From Gammaproteobacteria bacterium (GTDB lineage Bacteria > Pseudomonadota > Gammaproteobacteria > JAABTG01), in NCBI GenBank assembly GCA_017999615.1, contig JAGNLM010000014.1, forward strand, positions 1-51,674: 51,674 nt of DNA. Direction: 5' to 3'. This document shows positions 26,575-34,669 of the stretch, piece by piece. A program made the position numbers and the translations under genes. How positions within the stretch are numbered: position 1 is the first letter of the stretch; every line of letters begins with the position of its first letter. A model generated the notes under the pieces. It searched no databases. It was not told the origin of the DNA and saw only the letters and a program-made list of their open reading frames with translations.

Positions 26575-26895
26575 ATGCAGATCACGGTGAGTGGACACCA
26601 CGTGGAGGTGACTTCGTCGCTGCGCGAGTACGTCGAGAGCAAGCTGCAGCGCCTGGAGCGGCACTTCGATCACCTCACGACCGTCCACGTCGTCCTGAGC
26701 GTCGAGAAGCTCCTCCAGAAGGCCGAGGCCACGCTGCACCTGGCGGGGGCGAACCTCTTCGCCGACGCGATCGAGGAGGACATGTACGCGGCCATCGACG
26801 CGCTCGCCGACAAGCTCGACCGGCAGGTCAAGCGCCACAAGGAGCGCAAGACCGAGCATCGCGCCACCCCCGGCGCGAAGGCCCCGGAAGCCTGA
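26575..26895 (+). CDS. hpf: short-form ribosome hibernation promoting factor
   Basis: A 106-residue S30AE-family protein (MQITVSGHHVEVTSSLREYV, then AGANLFADAIEEDMYAAIDALADKLDRQ) that binds the 30S decoding region and inactivates ribosomes in stationary phase. There is no long C-terminal dimerisation domain, so it is the short HPF form. AAAGGAG precedes the ATG. It lies 23 bases after rpoN. Confidence 0.94.
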   Translation: MQITVSGHHVEVTSSLREYVESKLQRLERHFDHLTTVHVVLSVEKLLQKAEATLHLAGANLFADAIEEDMYAAIDALADKLDRQVKRHKERKTEHRATPGAKAPEA

Positions 26896-26904
26896 GTCTC
26901 GGAC

Positions 26905-26930
26905 GCCGGCGGGCCGTTCGGCCCGCCGGC
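26905..26930 (+). other. 11-bp perfect hairpin just before ptsN
   Basis: GCCGGCGGGCC (26905-26915), loop GTTC, and GGCCCGCCGGC (26920-26930) pair perfectly. A CTCTCTCC tract follows rather than a T-run, and the ptsN ATG is only 9 bases after the stem. Such a stable stem next to a start codon could terminate hpf transcripts partly, mark an RNA processing site, or hold down ptsN translation. No clear ribosome binding site separates it from ptsN. Confidence 0.6.
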
Positions 26931-26938
26931 CTCTCTCC

Positions 26939-27406
26939 ATGTCCCATCGGGTCTCGGATATCCTCACCGCGGACCGGACGGCCTGCGAGGTCGAGGTCGC
27001 GAGCAAGAAGCGCGCGCTCGAGAAGGTCTCCGAGCTGATCGCGTCCGCCGACCCCGAGCTCAGCGCAGGCGCGGTGTTCGATTGCCTCCTCGCCCGGGAG
27101 CGCCTGGGCAGCACGGGGCTCGGCCACGGCGTCGGCCTTCCCCACGGGCGGCTCAAGCAGCTCACCCAGCCGATCGGCGCCTTCGTGCGGCTCGTCTCCG
27201 GCGTGGACTACGACGCCGTCGACCGGGAGCCGGTGGACCTGCTCTTCGGGCTGCTCCTGCCCGATGGCGCGCCGGAGACCAATCTCGAGCTGCTCGCCTC
27301 GCTGGCGGAGCTCTTCGACGACTCCGGGCTGAGGGAGCGGCTGCGGGCGACCGACCGCTGCCAGGCCCTCTTCGAGCTCATCACGCGCGCGAAGGACGGG
27401 GACTAG
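26939..27406 (+). CDS. ptsN: nitrogen-PTS phosphocarrier EIIA-Ntr
   Basis: A 155-residue PTS EIIA domain. The phospho-accepting histidine lies in GLGHGVGLPHGRL (about residues 60-72). The remainder fits EIIA-Ntr (LLFGLLLPDGAPETNLELLASLAELF). It is the terminal acceptor of the PtsP-NPr chain and regulates potassium transport, envelope and nitrogen functions by protein contact. ATG 26939 follows a strong hairpin rather than a clear binding site. It is two bases upstream of hprK. Confidence 0.94.
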   Translation: MSHRVSDILTADRTACEVEVASKKRALEKVSELIASADPELSAGAVFDCLLARERLGSTGLGHGVGLPHGRLKQLTQPIGAFVRLVSGVDYDAVDREPVDLLFGLLLPDGAPETNLELLASLAELFDDSGLRERLRATDRCQALFELITRAKDGD

Positions 27407-27408
27407 GC

Positions 27409-27966
27409 GTGTCGGCCCCCGTCGTCACGGTCCCCGGCGTGCTGGTCGAGGTCCTGGGCGAGGGGGTCCTGCTCACCGGGGCCTCCGGGGTCGGCAAGAG
27501 CGAGCTGGCCCTCGAGCTCGTCAGCCGGGGGGCTCGGCTCATCGTCGACGACGCCCCGGAGTTCCGGCGGTTGGAGGACTCGTCCCTCGAGGGCTCCTGT
27601 CCCGAGGAGGGGCTCGGGGACTTCCTGGCCCACCGCGAGCTGGGGATCCTGAACGTGCGGGAGCTGCTGGGAGCGGGGGCTGTCCGCTCCCGGGGCCGGC
27701 TGGAGCTGATCGTGGAGCTGCGCCGCCCACCGGCGAGCGGCATCGTCGACGAGGGTCCCTGCCTCGGACTCTGTTACGAGACCCGGGAGGTGCTCGGCGT
27801 CCCGGTCCCGGCGGTGCGGCTGTGGTCGCGCGCCGGGCGCAATCTCGCGGTCCTCGTGGAGATGCTGGTGCGCAGTCACCGGCTGCGCAGGGCCGGCTAC
27901 GACGCCTATGCCGATTTCACGCGGCGCCAGGAGGCGCTGATGGCCGGGCGCGCAGGGGAGGGCTGA
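27409..27966 (+). CDS. hprK: HPr kinase/phosphorylase, kinase domain only
   Basis: A 185-residue protein carrying only the C-terminal catalytic half of HprK. Walker A GASGVGKSE is at about residues 25-33, and LIVDDAPEFRRL, the capping-loop region LGILNVRELLG, and the HprK signature region LGVPVPAVRLWSRAGRNLA are all present. The roughly 120-residue N-terminal domain of usual beta/gammaproteobacterial HprK (about 310 residues) is absent; the bases upstream are ptsN. This resembles the short alphaproteobacterial form. GTG 27409 is the likely start. It phosphorylates a seryl residue of HPr-like proteins, and no HPr/NPr gene is adjacent. Confidence 0.88.
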   Translation: MSAPVVTVPGVLVEVLGEGVLLTGASGVGKSELALELVSRGARLIVDDAPEFRRLEDSSLEGSCPEEGLGDFLAHRELGILNVRELLGAGAVRSRGRLELIVELRRPPASGIVDEGPCLGLCYETREVLGVPVPAVRLWSRAGRNLAVLVEMLVRSHRLRRAGYDAYADFTRRQEALMAGRAGEG

Positions 27967-27969
27967 GGG

Positions 27970-28830
27970 GTGCGCCTCGTGGTGGTGAGCGGTCTGTCCG
28001 GCGCCGGCAAGAGCGTCGCCCTGCACGCGCTCGAGGACCTCGGCTACTACTGCATCGACAACCTGCCCGCGGACCTGCTGCCCGCCTTCGCCGCGCAGAT
28101 GGCGAGCCCCGAGAGGCCGGTCTACGAGAACGCCGCGGTGGGCATCGACGCCCGCAACCCCTCGCGGTCGCTGGAGCGGCTGCCCGGCATCCTGAGCGAG
28201 CTGCGTGCGAAGGGGATGGAGTGCCAGCTGCTCTTCTTCGATGCCGAGGAACCCATCCTCATCAAGCGCTACAGCGAGACGCGCCGGCGCCACCCGTTGA
28301 CGAGCGGCGAGATCTCGCTGGCGGAGGCGATCGGCCGGGAGCGCGAGTTGTTGGAGCCGCTCGCCAGCTCGGCCGACCTGCGCATCGACACCAGCCTCAC
28401 GAGCCTGCACCAGCTGCGCGACATCATCCGCCTGCGCCTGGTGAGCAGCCCGCCGGGGACGCTGTCGGTGCTGTTCGTTTCGTTCGGCTTCAAGCACGGC
28501 GTGCCGCGGGACGCGGACTTCGTCTTCGACCTGCGCTGCCTGCCCAACCCGCACTGGGAGCCGCACCTGCGCCCGTTCACCGGGCGCGACGCGCCGGTCG
28601 TCGAATACCTCTCCCGGGACGCCATGGTGGCGGAGATGGAGGCCTCCATCGCGTCCTTCCTGGAGACCTGGCTCCCGCGCTTCCAGGCCGAGAGCCGGCC
28701 CTACCTCACGGTGGCGCTGGGCTGCACGGGCGGCCAGCACCGCTCCGTGTACATGGCCGAGAGGCTCGCCGCGCGGTTCCGCCAGGACGCGCGCTGGTCC
28801 GTCATCCTCCGCCACCGGGAGCTCTCCTGA
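27970..28830 (+). CDS. rapZ: RNase adapter / nucleotide-binding protein RapZ
   Basis: A 286-residue protein. N-terminal Walker A SGLSGAGKSVALHALEDLG and a Walker B-like region are followed by the conserved C-terminal RapZ domain (SFGFKHGVPRDADFVFDLRC, GCTGGQHRSVYMAE). In E. coli RapZ senses glucosamine-6-phosphate and hands the sRNA GlmZ to RNase E, linking it to LPS and peptidoglycan precursor supply. GTG 27970 follows GAGGG, 3 bases after hprK. Normally npr/ptsO follows; here the operon ends and a convergent gene begins. Confidence 0.95.
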   Translation: MRLVVVSGLSGAGKSVALHALEDLGYYCIDNLPADLLPAFAAQMASPERPVYENAAVGIDARNPSRSLERLPGILSELRAKGMECQLLFFDAEEPILIKRYSETRRRHPLTSGEISLAEAIGRERELLEPLASSADLRIDTSLTSLHQLRDIIRLRLVSSPPGTLSVLFVSFGFKHGVPRDADFVFDLRCLPNPHWEPHLRPFTGRDAPVVEYLSRDAMVAEMEASIASFLETWLPRFQAESRPYLTVALGCTGGQHRSVYMAERLAARFRQDARWSVILRHRELS

Positions 28831-28835
28831 CGCCA

Positions 28836-28853
28836 CCGCGGTGAGCACCGCGG
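28836..28853. terminator. hairpin between convergent rapZ and cpoB
   Basis: CCGCGGTG and CACCGCGG are perfect 8-base arms separated by AG, six bases after the rapZ stop. A second weaker stem (GGGGC/GCCCC) and TATTT follow. There is no proper T-run on either side, so terminator function for the two convergent operons is plausible but weakly supported. Confidence 0.4.
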
Positions 28854-28870
28854 GGGCCGGGGCGGAGCCC

Positions 28871-29785
28871 CTATTTCCCCTCGGCCTTCATCTTCTCCAG
28901 GCGTTCCCGGGCGAGACGGCCCTGGGGGGTGGTGGGGTAGCGGGTTGCCACCTCTTCCAGGGCCTTCCTGGCGCGCTCGGTCTCGCCCGTCTCCGCGTAG
29001 ATGAGTCCCATCTTCAGCTTCGCGTGGCTCACCTTGGCGCTGTCGGGGTAGGTCTGGACGAGCTTGTTGAACTCCGTCATCGCCGGCTGGAACTGGCGAT
29101 TCACGTAGTAGCTCTCGCCGAGCCAGTACTGGGCGTTGTCCGAGTAGGGCCCGGAGGGGTAGGTCTTGAGAAAGGTGCCGAAGGCCTTGGATGCCTGGTC
29201 GTAGCGGCCTTCCTTGAGCAGGCCGAAGGCCTGCTGGTACTGGTTCTGCTCCTTCAGGGGGTCGGCCCCGGCGGCCGCGGCTGCGGGGGCTGCCGCCGCA
29301 GGCGCCGGCCCTGCAGAGGCTGCCGGCGCCGCGGAGGCTGTGGGCCCAGCGGCGGGTCCCGCGGCGGCCCCCGCGGAAGACGCCTGAGCCCCCGTGGCCC
29401 CGCTTGCGGCCCCCGCCGCGGGCCGCTGAGAGGGCGCGGTCCCGGAAGACGCGGCGCTCTCCGCGGCAGCGGAGCCCGCGCCCCCTTCCATCCGCTTCAG
29501 GCGGCGGTCGAGGTCGAGGAAGAGCTCCTTCTGGCGGCGGGAGAGGTCGGATACGGCGCCGGAGTGGTCCTCGACCTCCCCTCGCAGCTCGCGCACCTCA
29601 CGGGTGAGCCGGTCGAGCCGGTCCAGGATGTCCACCAGGGTGTTGCTATCCAGCTGGCGCTCCAGGCGCCCGAGGCGGTCCTCGACCGACATGCGGCCCT
29701 GGGCCGGCGCGAGGCCGGGAGCCAGGGCGGCCAGCACCGCAGCGGACAGGGCCAGCAGCGGCCCGTAGCGGGTTCCGCGAGCCAT
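28871..29785 (-). CDS. cpoB: Tol-Pal system coordinator CpoB (YbgF)
   Basis: A 304-residue periplasmic protein. A signal peptide (about residues 1-29) is followed by a trimerising coiled coil (RLGRLERQLDSNTLVDILDR and heptads to about residue 95). A roughly 65-residue Ala/Gly/Pro-rich linker (residues about 100-165) is unusually long and low in complexity. Three TPR repeats follow (YQQAFGLLKEGRYDQA, YSDNAQYWLGESYYV, KLKMGLIYAETG). CpoB coordinates outer-membrane constriction with septal peptidoglycan synthesis. It is the last gene of the tol operon, 2 bases after pal. Confidence 0.93.
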   Translation of the reverse strand: MARGTRYGPLLALSAAVLAALAPGLAPAQGRMSVEDRLGRLERQLDSNTLVDILDRLDRLTREVRELRGEVEDHSGAVSDLSRRQKELFLDLDRRLKRMEGGAGSAAAESAASSGTAPSQRPAAGAASGATGAQASSAGAAAGPAAGPTASAAPAASAGPAPAAAAPAAAAAGADPLKEQNQYQQAFGLLKEGRYDQASKAFGTFLKTYPSGPYSDNAQYWLGESYYVNRQFQPAMTEFNKLVQTYPDSAKVSHAKLKMGLIYAETGETERARKALEEVATRYPTTPQGRLARERLEKMKAEGK

Positions 29786-29787
29786 CG

Positions 29788-30384
29788 TCAGCGCGACCCG
29801 TAGACGATCTCGACCCGCCGGTTCAGCGACCAGGCCGACTCATCGCCGCCGTCGGCGGCGGGCTTCTCTTCGCCGAAGCTCACCGCGCGCAGCTGATTGC
29901 CCCCGGCGCCGTAGGCGGTCATGAGCCGGCGCACCGCCTGGGCCCTGCGCTCGCCGAGACCGAGGTTGTACTCGCGCGAGCCGCGCTCGTCGGTGTTCCC
30001 TTCCAGGGTCGCGGCGGCGCGCTTCTCGGCGAGGTAGGCGGAGTGGGCCTCCAGCGTCGAGCGGTACTCTTCGCGCACCTCGTCACTGTCGTAGTCGAAG
30101 TAGATGACCCGCTTGGAGAGCGGGCTCGTCGGGTCGTCGACCGACTTGCCGCGCCAGCTCCCCGCGAGCCCGGAGGCCCCGGCGACACCACCGACACCAC
30201 CGACACCACCGATTCCGCGAACGCGGCCCCCGGCCTCGTCCAGGCCGGAGGTCGAGACCGACGACCCCGCCGCCCGGTCTTCCACCGCGATACCTTCGTC
30301 GTCCTGGGTGCCCACGGTCTGGCACGCGGCCAGGGGGAGCAGCAGGGAGGCGACCAACAACGGCTTCCAGAATCTCGCAGACAT
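29788..30384 (-). CDS. pal: peptidoglycan-associated lipoprotein
   Basis: A 198-residue outer-membrane lipoprotein. Signal sequence and lipobox LLPLAAC (Cys at about residue 21) are followed by a linker with a Gly-Gly-Val repeat and an OmpA-like peptidoglycan-binding domain (YFDYDSDEVREEY, GNTDERGSREYNLGLGERRA). ATG 30384 follows AGGAGA; the in-frame extension beyond it has no signal logic. Pal anchors the outer membrane to the wall and is relocated by TolB. Confidence 0.95.
   Translation of the reverse strand: MSARFWKPLLVASLLLPLAACQTVGTQDDEGIAVEDRAAGSSVSTSGLDEAGGRVRGIGGVGGVGGVAGASGLAGSWRGKSVDDPTSPLSKRVIYFDYDSDEVREEYRSTLEAHSAYLAEKRAAATLEGNTDERGSREYNLGLGERRAQAVRRLMTAYGAGGNQLRAVSFGEEKPAADGGDESAWSLNRRVEIVYGSR
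30184..30210 (-). repeat. three perfect 9-base repeats inside pal
   Basis: GACACCACC occurs three times in tandem on the plus strand, encoding Gly-Gly-Val units in the flexible Pal linker. Copy-number change would keep the frame and alter linker length. Confidence 0.85.
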
Positions 30385-30409
30385 GGGGTTCTCCTGGAGA
30401 ATGTGGGTT

Positions 30410-31708
30410 TCAGTCGAGGAAAGGGGACCACGCGGGCTCGCGCACGGTGCCGGAGCTGACGCTGAGACGCTGGCGCACACGGCCGTCCACCGAAACGGCC
30501 TCGAGCGTTCCGCCGCGTCCGCCGCTGGCGTAGAGCACCATCGAGCCGTTCGGCGAGAAGCTCGGCGACTCGTCGAGCCGGGTTTCGGTGAGCACGCGCA
30601 TCGCCCCGGTGTCGAGGTCCAGCAGGCCGATGCGGTAGCTCCCGCGTGCGCCGTGGATCATGGCGACCCGCTTGCCGTCGGGCGAATGGACCGCGCGTGC
30701 GTTGTAGTCGCCCTCGAAGGTGACTCGCCGGGCGGCCCCGCCCCCGCTCGCGACCCGGTAGATCTGGGGCTTGCCGCCCCGGTCGGAGGTGAAGACGAGC
30801 GAGCTGCCGTCCGGGGCCCAGTTCGGCTCGGTGTCGATGGCCGGGTTGTCGGTCAGGCGCAGGAGCTGGCGGGTGGCGATGTCGAGGACGTAGACGTCCG
30901 GGTTGCCGTCGCGCGAGAGCGTGAGGGCGAGGCGCGTCCCGTCGGGCGACCAGGCCGGGGCGCTGTTGATGCCTTCGAAGGCGGCGACGCGCTCGCGCCG
31001 CCCGCTCGCCAGGTCCTGGATGTAGACGGCCGAGCCGCCGTCCTCGAAGGAGACGTAGGCGAGCCGGCGCCCGTTCGGGGACCAGGCCGGGGACAGGATG
31101 GGCTGCCCCGACTCGAGGACGGTGTTGGGGTTGGCCCCGTCGCTGTCGGCAACCTCGAGCGAGTAGCGCCGGTTGCCCGTCGCCCCGCGGGACTCGGTGA
31201 CGTAGGCGACGCGGGTGGCGAAGGCGCCCCGCTCTCCCGTCAGCTTCTCGTAGATCAGGTCCGCCACCTTGTGGGCGGCGCGGCGCAGGGTGTCGTTGCG
31301 CGCCGGTATGGCGTATCCGGCGAGCTGCTGTCCCTTGAACACGTCGAGGAGATGGAACTCGACGCTGTACGCACCGCCCTCGGGCCGAACCCGGCCGATC
31401 ACCAGGTTCTCGGTGCCGAGCTTGCGCCAGTCGCCGAAGTCCACCTGGCTCGCCTCCGCGGGGCGCGCCGGCAGGTCGCGCTCCGCGATGGGTGCGAAGC
31501 GGCCGGTGCGGGCCAGGTCCGCTGCGACGACCTCCGCGACGTCCACGGGCAGCGACCCGGTGGCGGCGAACGGCACGATGGCGATCGGCTGCGCCCCCTC
31601 GGTGCCCTGGGTGATGCGGATCGTGAGAACCGCCGCGGCCTCCCGCGCGCCCGTGGTCAGCAGGGCCACGGCCCACAAGACTTGCAGTAGCGCTCTGCGC
31701 ACTCTCAT
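30410..31708 (-). CDS. tolB: periplasmic Tol-Pal translocation protein TolB
   Basis: A 432-residue protein with a signal peptide (about residues 1-25). The N-terminal TolA-box/anticodon-like domain (about 27-160) precedes a six-bladed beta propeller with repeated AWSPNG/AWSPDG motifs. TolB shuttles between TolA and Pal. ATG 31708 overlaps the tolA stop by 4 bases and gives a proper signal peptide; the upstream open frame is tolA in another frame. Confidence 0.96.
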   Translation of the reverse strand: MRVRRALLQVLWAVALLTTGAREAAAVLTIRITQGTEGAQPIAIVPFAATGSLPVDVAEVVAADLARTGRFAPIAERDLPARPAEASQVDFGDWRKLGTENLVIGRVRPEGGAYSVEFHLLDVFKGQQLAGYAIPARNDTLRRAAHKVADLIYEKLTGERGAFATRVAYVTESRGATGNRRYSLEVADSDGANPNTVLESGQPILSPAWSPNGRRLAYVSFEDGGSAVYIQDLASGRRERVAAFEGINSAPAWSPDGTRLALTLSRDGNPDVYVLDIATRQLLRLTDNPAIDTEPNWAPDGSSLVFTSDRGGKPQIYRVASGGGAARRVTFEGDYNARAVHSPDGKRVAMIHGARGSYRIGLLDLDTGAMRVLTETRLDESPSFSPNGSMVLYASGGRGGTLEAVSVDGRVRQRLSVSSGTVREPAWSPFLD

Positions 31709-33081
31709 TTCTCCGGCTCGAAGCTGAACTCGATCTCCTGGGCGAACAACGAGGCGTCCCGCGGCCGCGGCAGGGGCGAAGCCTTCAGCACAGCCCTTTC
31801 GACCGACTGATCGAAGGCCGTGTTCCCGCTGCTCTGCACGACCCGCACCTCGACCACCTCGCCGCCGGGGATCTGGCGCACCCGCACCTTGCAGCTGAGG
31901 CCCTTCGACGCGCCCTGGGGCCGTAGCCACTGGCGCTGGACCTTGTCCTGGATCTGGGCGACGTACTCGTTGAAGGCCTGGGAGAGGAGCTGCTGGCGCT
32001 GGCGGCCGAGCTGGGCCTCCTCCTCGGCGATCGCGCTCTGGAGCGCCTGCTCCGCCCTCTGGCGCTCCCGGGCCTCTTCCACCCTGCGCCGCTCGGCTTC
32101 GGCCCGGCCGCGCGCCTCGTCCGCCTTCTTCCTCTCCTCTTCGGCGTGGCGCCGCTCTTCGGCGATGCGTTTCTGCTCCTCCTCGGCGCGGCGCTTCTCC
32201 TCCGTGAGGCGCTTCTGTTCCTCGGCGGCGTGGCGCTTCTCTTCCGCGACCCGCTTCTGCTCCTCCTCGACCCGCTTCTGTGCCTCCTGGGCCTTGCGCC
32301 GCTCTTCGGCGATGCGCTGCTGCTCCTCCTCGGCGCGGCGCTTCTCCTCCGTGAGGCGCTTCTGCTCCTCGGCCGCGTGGCGCTTCTCTTCCGCGAGCCG
32401 CTTCTGCTCCTCCTCGACGCGGCGCCGGTGCTCCTCCTCGGCGCGCTGGCGCTCCACGGTCGCGCGGCGCTGCTCCTCCTCCAGCCGCTTCTTCTCCTCG
32501 GCGGCGCGCTGGCGCTCGGCCTCGGCGTGCAAGCGCTGCTCCTCCGCCCGGCGGTGCTCGGCCTCGGCCTGCCGGCGCTGTTCCTCCGCCCGGCGCTGGT
32601 CCTCCTCGGCCGTGCGCTTGCGCTCCTCTGCCGCCTTCTGCTCGGCCGCGATACGCGAGAGCCGCTCCTCTCCGGTCCGGCGCTCCGCCTCGACCTGCTG
32701 CTGCTCCTCCCGGAGCCTTTCCAGCCGCTCGGCCTCGGCCTGCCGGCGGGCCTTCTCCGCCTCGGCCTCGCGCCGGGCGGTCTCGGTGCGCTCTTCCTCC
32801 GCCTCGCGCTGTTCCCGGGCTCGAGCCGCCTGTTCCTCCAGGCGGCGCTTGCGCTCCTCCTCGGCCTGGCGCTTGCGCTGGTCCTGGCTCTGCAGCTGCT
32901 GGAGCTCCTTGCGGACCTTCTGCTCGTCCACCGCGACGGCCTGCACCACCTCGGGCTGGGGGCTGCCGCCGGTGATCTTGGGGGTCCAGTCGAGGCTGAA
33001 GAGCAGCAGCGCGAGGAAGGCGAGGTGGACCAGAACCGCCAGGAGCCCCGACCGGATGCTGTCGAAGACGCCCCTGGCCAT
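31705..33081 (-). CDS. tolA: Tol-Pal inner-membrane energy transducer TolA
   Basis: A 458-residue protein. An N-terminal transmembrane helix (about residues 12-30, with the SHLxxH-like VHLAFLALLL) is followed by a very long Glu/Lys/Arg/Ala-rich helical domain II (about 60-350), then the globular domain III (FNEYVAQIQDKVQRQW, GLSCKVRVRQIPGGEV, NTAFDQSVERAVLKASPLP) that contacts TolB. ATG 33081 overlaps the tolR stop. Domain II carries a near-exact 49-residue internal duplication. Confidence 0.95.
   Translation of the reverse strand: MARGVFDSIRSGLLAVLVHLAFLALLLFSLDWTPKITGGSPQPEVVQAVAVDEQKVRKELQQLQSQDQRKRQAEEERKRRLEEQAARAREQREAEEERTETARREAEAEKARRQAEAERLERLREEQQQVEAERRTGEERLSRIAAEQKAAEERKRTAEEDQRRAEEQRRQAEAEHRRAEEQRLHAEAERQRAAEEKKRLEEEQRRATVERQRAEEEHRRRVEEEQKRLAEEKRHAAEEQKRLTEEKRRAEEEQQRIAEERRKAQEAQKRVEEEQKRVAEEKRHAAEEQKRLTEEKRRAEEEQKRIAEERRHAEEERKKADEARGRAEAERRRVEEARERQRAEQALQSAIAEEEAQLGRQRQQLLSQAFNEYVAQIQDKVQRQWLRPQGASKGLSCKVRVRQIPGGEVVEVRVVQSSGNTAFDQSVERAVLKASPLPRPRDASLFAQEIEFSFEPEK
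32161..32430 (-). repeat. 147-base direct duplication inside tolA
   Basis: The block starting GGCGATGCG at 32161 recurs at 32308 with few differences over about 120 bases. The period of 147 bases equals 49 residues, exactly seven heptads, so the duplication lengthens the TolA helix without breaking frame or helical phase. Confidence 0.85.
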
Positions 33082-33530
33082 CACCGGCTCGACGGCTCGG
33101 CCGGCTCCGTCATCAGGCCGACCGTCGGGGCGCCCGCCTGTTGCAGGAGGGCCATCGCCCGCACCACCGTCCCGTAGGCGGCGTCGCGGTCGCCTTTGAC
33201 GAGCACCGGAAGCCCCGGCTTGTGGCGCAGCAGCGCGCCTACGCGGTTCACCAGCGTGTCCCGGTCGATGGGCTGGTCCTGGCCCTCGCCGTAATTGACG
33301 AAGGTCCGGCCCTGGGAGTCGACGGTGACGATGAGGGGCTCCTCGCTCTGGCGCTCGATGGGCGCGGCGGCGGCCTGGGGAAGGTCGACCTTCACCCCCT
33401 GGCTGAGGAGCGGCGCCGTGACCATGAAGATCACGAGCAGCACCAGCATGACGTCGATGTAGGGCACCACGTTGATGTCCGACATGGGACGCCGCCGGCG
33501 GTAGCGCTGGATGGTGGCGGGGTTCGGCAT
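33081..33530 (-). CDS. tolR: Tol-Pal inner-membrane proton channel subunit TolR
   Basis: A 149-residue ExbD/TolR protein. A short basic cytoplasmic N-terminus with RRPMSDINVVPYIDVMLVLL carries the critical Asp in the single transmembrane helix. A periplasmic domain (residues about 45-140) follows. It uses proton flow with TolQ to energise TolA. The stop overlaps the tolA ATG by one base. Confidence 0.96.
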   Translation of the reverse strand: MPNPATIQRYRRRRPMSDINVVPYIDVMLVLLVIFMVTAPLLSQGVKVDLPQAAAAPIERQSEEPLIVTVDSQGRTFVNYGEGQDQPIDRDTLVNRVGALLRHKPGLPVLVKGDRDAAYGTVVRAMALLQQAGAPTVGLMTEPAEPSSR

Positions 33531-33563
33531 GGCGCGGGGCTCGGGCCGGGGCGCGGAGCGCCC

Positions 33564-34238
33564 TCAGCCGTGAACCTGACGCTGGAGGATGGTGGAGAAC
33601 TCCTCCAGGAACGTGCCGTAGCGGTTCACCAGCCGCTCCACGTCGTTGGAGTAGCGGTTGTATGCGATCACGGCGGGAATGGCGGCGAACAGGCCCACGG
33701 CGGTCGCGATCAGGGCCTCGGCGATGCCGGGCGCCACCATCGCCAGGGTCGCCTGCTGGACGTTCCCGAGGGCGCGGAACGAATTCATGATGCCCCACAC
33801 GGTGCCGAAGAGGCCCACGTACGGGCTCGTGGAGCCGACGGTCGCGAGGAAGGAGAGGTGGGTCTCGAGGGTGTCGATCTCCCGCGACAGGGCGACCCGC
33901 ATCGCGCGCTGGGTGCCGTCCAGGACCGCCGCCGGCTCGATGTTGGTCTGCTTGCGCAGCCGGGCGAACTCCTTGAAGCCGGCCTCGAAGATCCGCTCCA
34001 TCCCCGCCGGGCTCTGGCGGCGCGAGGTGATCTTGTTGTAGAGCGAGAGCAGGTCCTTTCCGGACCAGAAGCGGTCCTCGAAGTCGTCCGCCGCGCGCCG
34101 GGCCGCGCCGAGCTGGCCGCGCTTGCGGAAGATCATGGTCCAGGAGGCCAGCGAGGCCGTGAGCAGGATGCCCAGGACGATCTGGACGAGGACGCTCGCG
34201 TTCGCGACCAGGGTGACGAGGGAGAGATCGGTGGTCAA
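33564..34238 (-). CDS. tolQ: Tol-Pal inner-membrane proton channel subunit TolQ
   Basis: A 224-residue MotA/TolQ/ExbB protein with three transmembrane segments (about residues 12-35, 130-155, 165-190). The conserved GLFGTVWGIMNSF and PGIAEALIATAVGLFAAIPAV are present. TTG 34238 is the start: it overlaps the ybgC stop (TTGA) and gives the usual N-terminus (TDLSLVTL); no ATG or GTG is nearby. Confidence 0.94.
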   Translation of the reverse strand: MTTDLSLVTLVANASVLVQIVLGILLTASLASWTMIFRKRGQLGAARRAADDFEDRFWSGKDLLSLYNKITSRRQSPAGMERIFEAGFKEFARLRKQTNIEPAAVLDGTQRAMRVALSREIDTLETHLSFLATVGSTSPYVGLFGTVWGIMNSFRALGNVQQATLAMVAPGIAEALIATAVGLFAAIPAVIAYNRYSNDVERLVNRYGTFLEEFSTILQRQVHG

Positions 34239-34669
34239 ACGCGCAGACCTCGCAGCAGGGCGTCCGGCATCGGGCGGGGGCGGAATCTCACCGCGTCCAG
34301 ACAAGCCACCCGCACCTCACCGCGGCAGAGGAGCGTGTCCGGGTCGCGAGATACCGTCTGGGCCAGCTCGAGGCTGGCCGGTCCCAGGCGCACTAGTTTA
34401 ACACCGACCGTGAGCCGGTCGTTGAGCCGCGCCGGCCGCAGGAACTCCAGGTGCGCCTCCACGACCGCGAACAGCACGCTCTGCTCGGAGTGGAGCACGT
34501 CCAGCTCGAAGCCGAGGGCGCGCAGCCACTCAGTGCGCGCGCGCTCCATGTACTTGAGATAGTTCGAGTGGTAGACCACCCCGCCGGCGTCGGTGTCCTC
34601 GTAGTAGACCCGCACCGGCCAGGTGAACCCGGGCGCGTCCCGGTCTTCCGCAGGTGATTCAGCCGCCAT
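34235..34669 (-). CDS. ybgC: Tol-Pal-associated acyl-CoA thioesterase YbgC
   Basis: A 144-residue hotdog-fold thioesterase. The catalytic Asp lies in [25 protein letters not shown]-type sequence ([20 protein letters not shown] visible). ATG 34669 overlaps the end of ruvB by 11 bases; a start eight residues earlier (34693) is possible but lies deeper in ruvB. It is the conventional first gene of the tol operon and here continues the ruv operon. Confidence 0.93.
   Translation of the reverse strand: MAAESPAEDRDAPGFTWPVRVYYEDTDAGGVVYHSNYLKYMERARTEWLRALGFELDVLHSEQSVLFAVVEAHLEFLRPARLNDRLTVGVKLVRLGPASLELAQTVSRDPDTLLCRGEVRVACLDAVRFRPRPMPDALLRGLRV

Noticed and set aside
26529-27038. Plus-strand 169-residue frame across hpf and ptsN
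   Set aside because: It is an Arg/Gly/Ala-rich shadow of hpf in another frame, crossing the hairpin and two certain genes.
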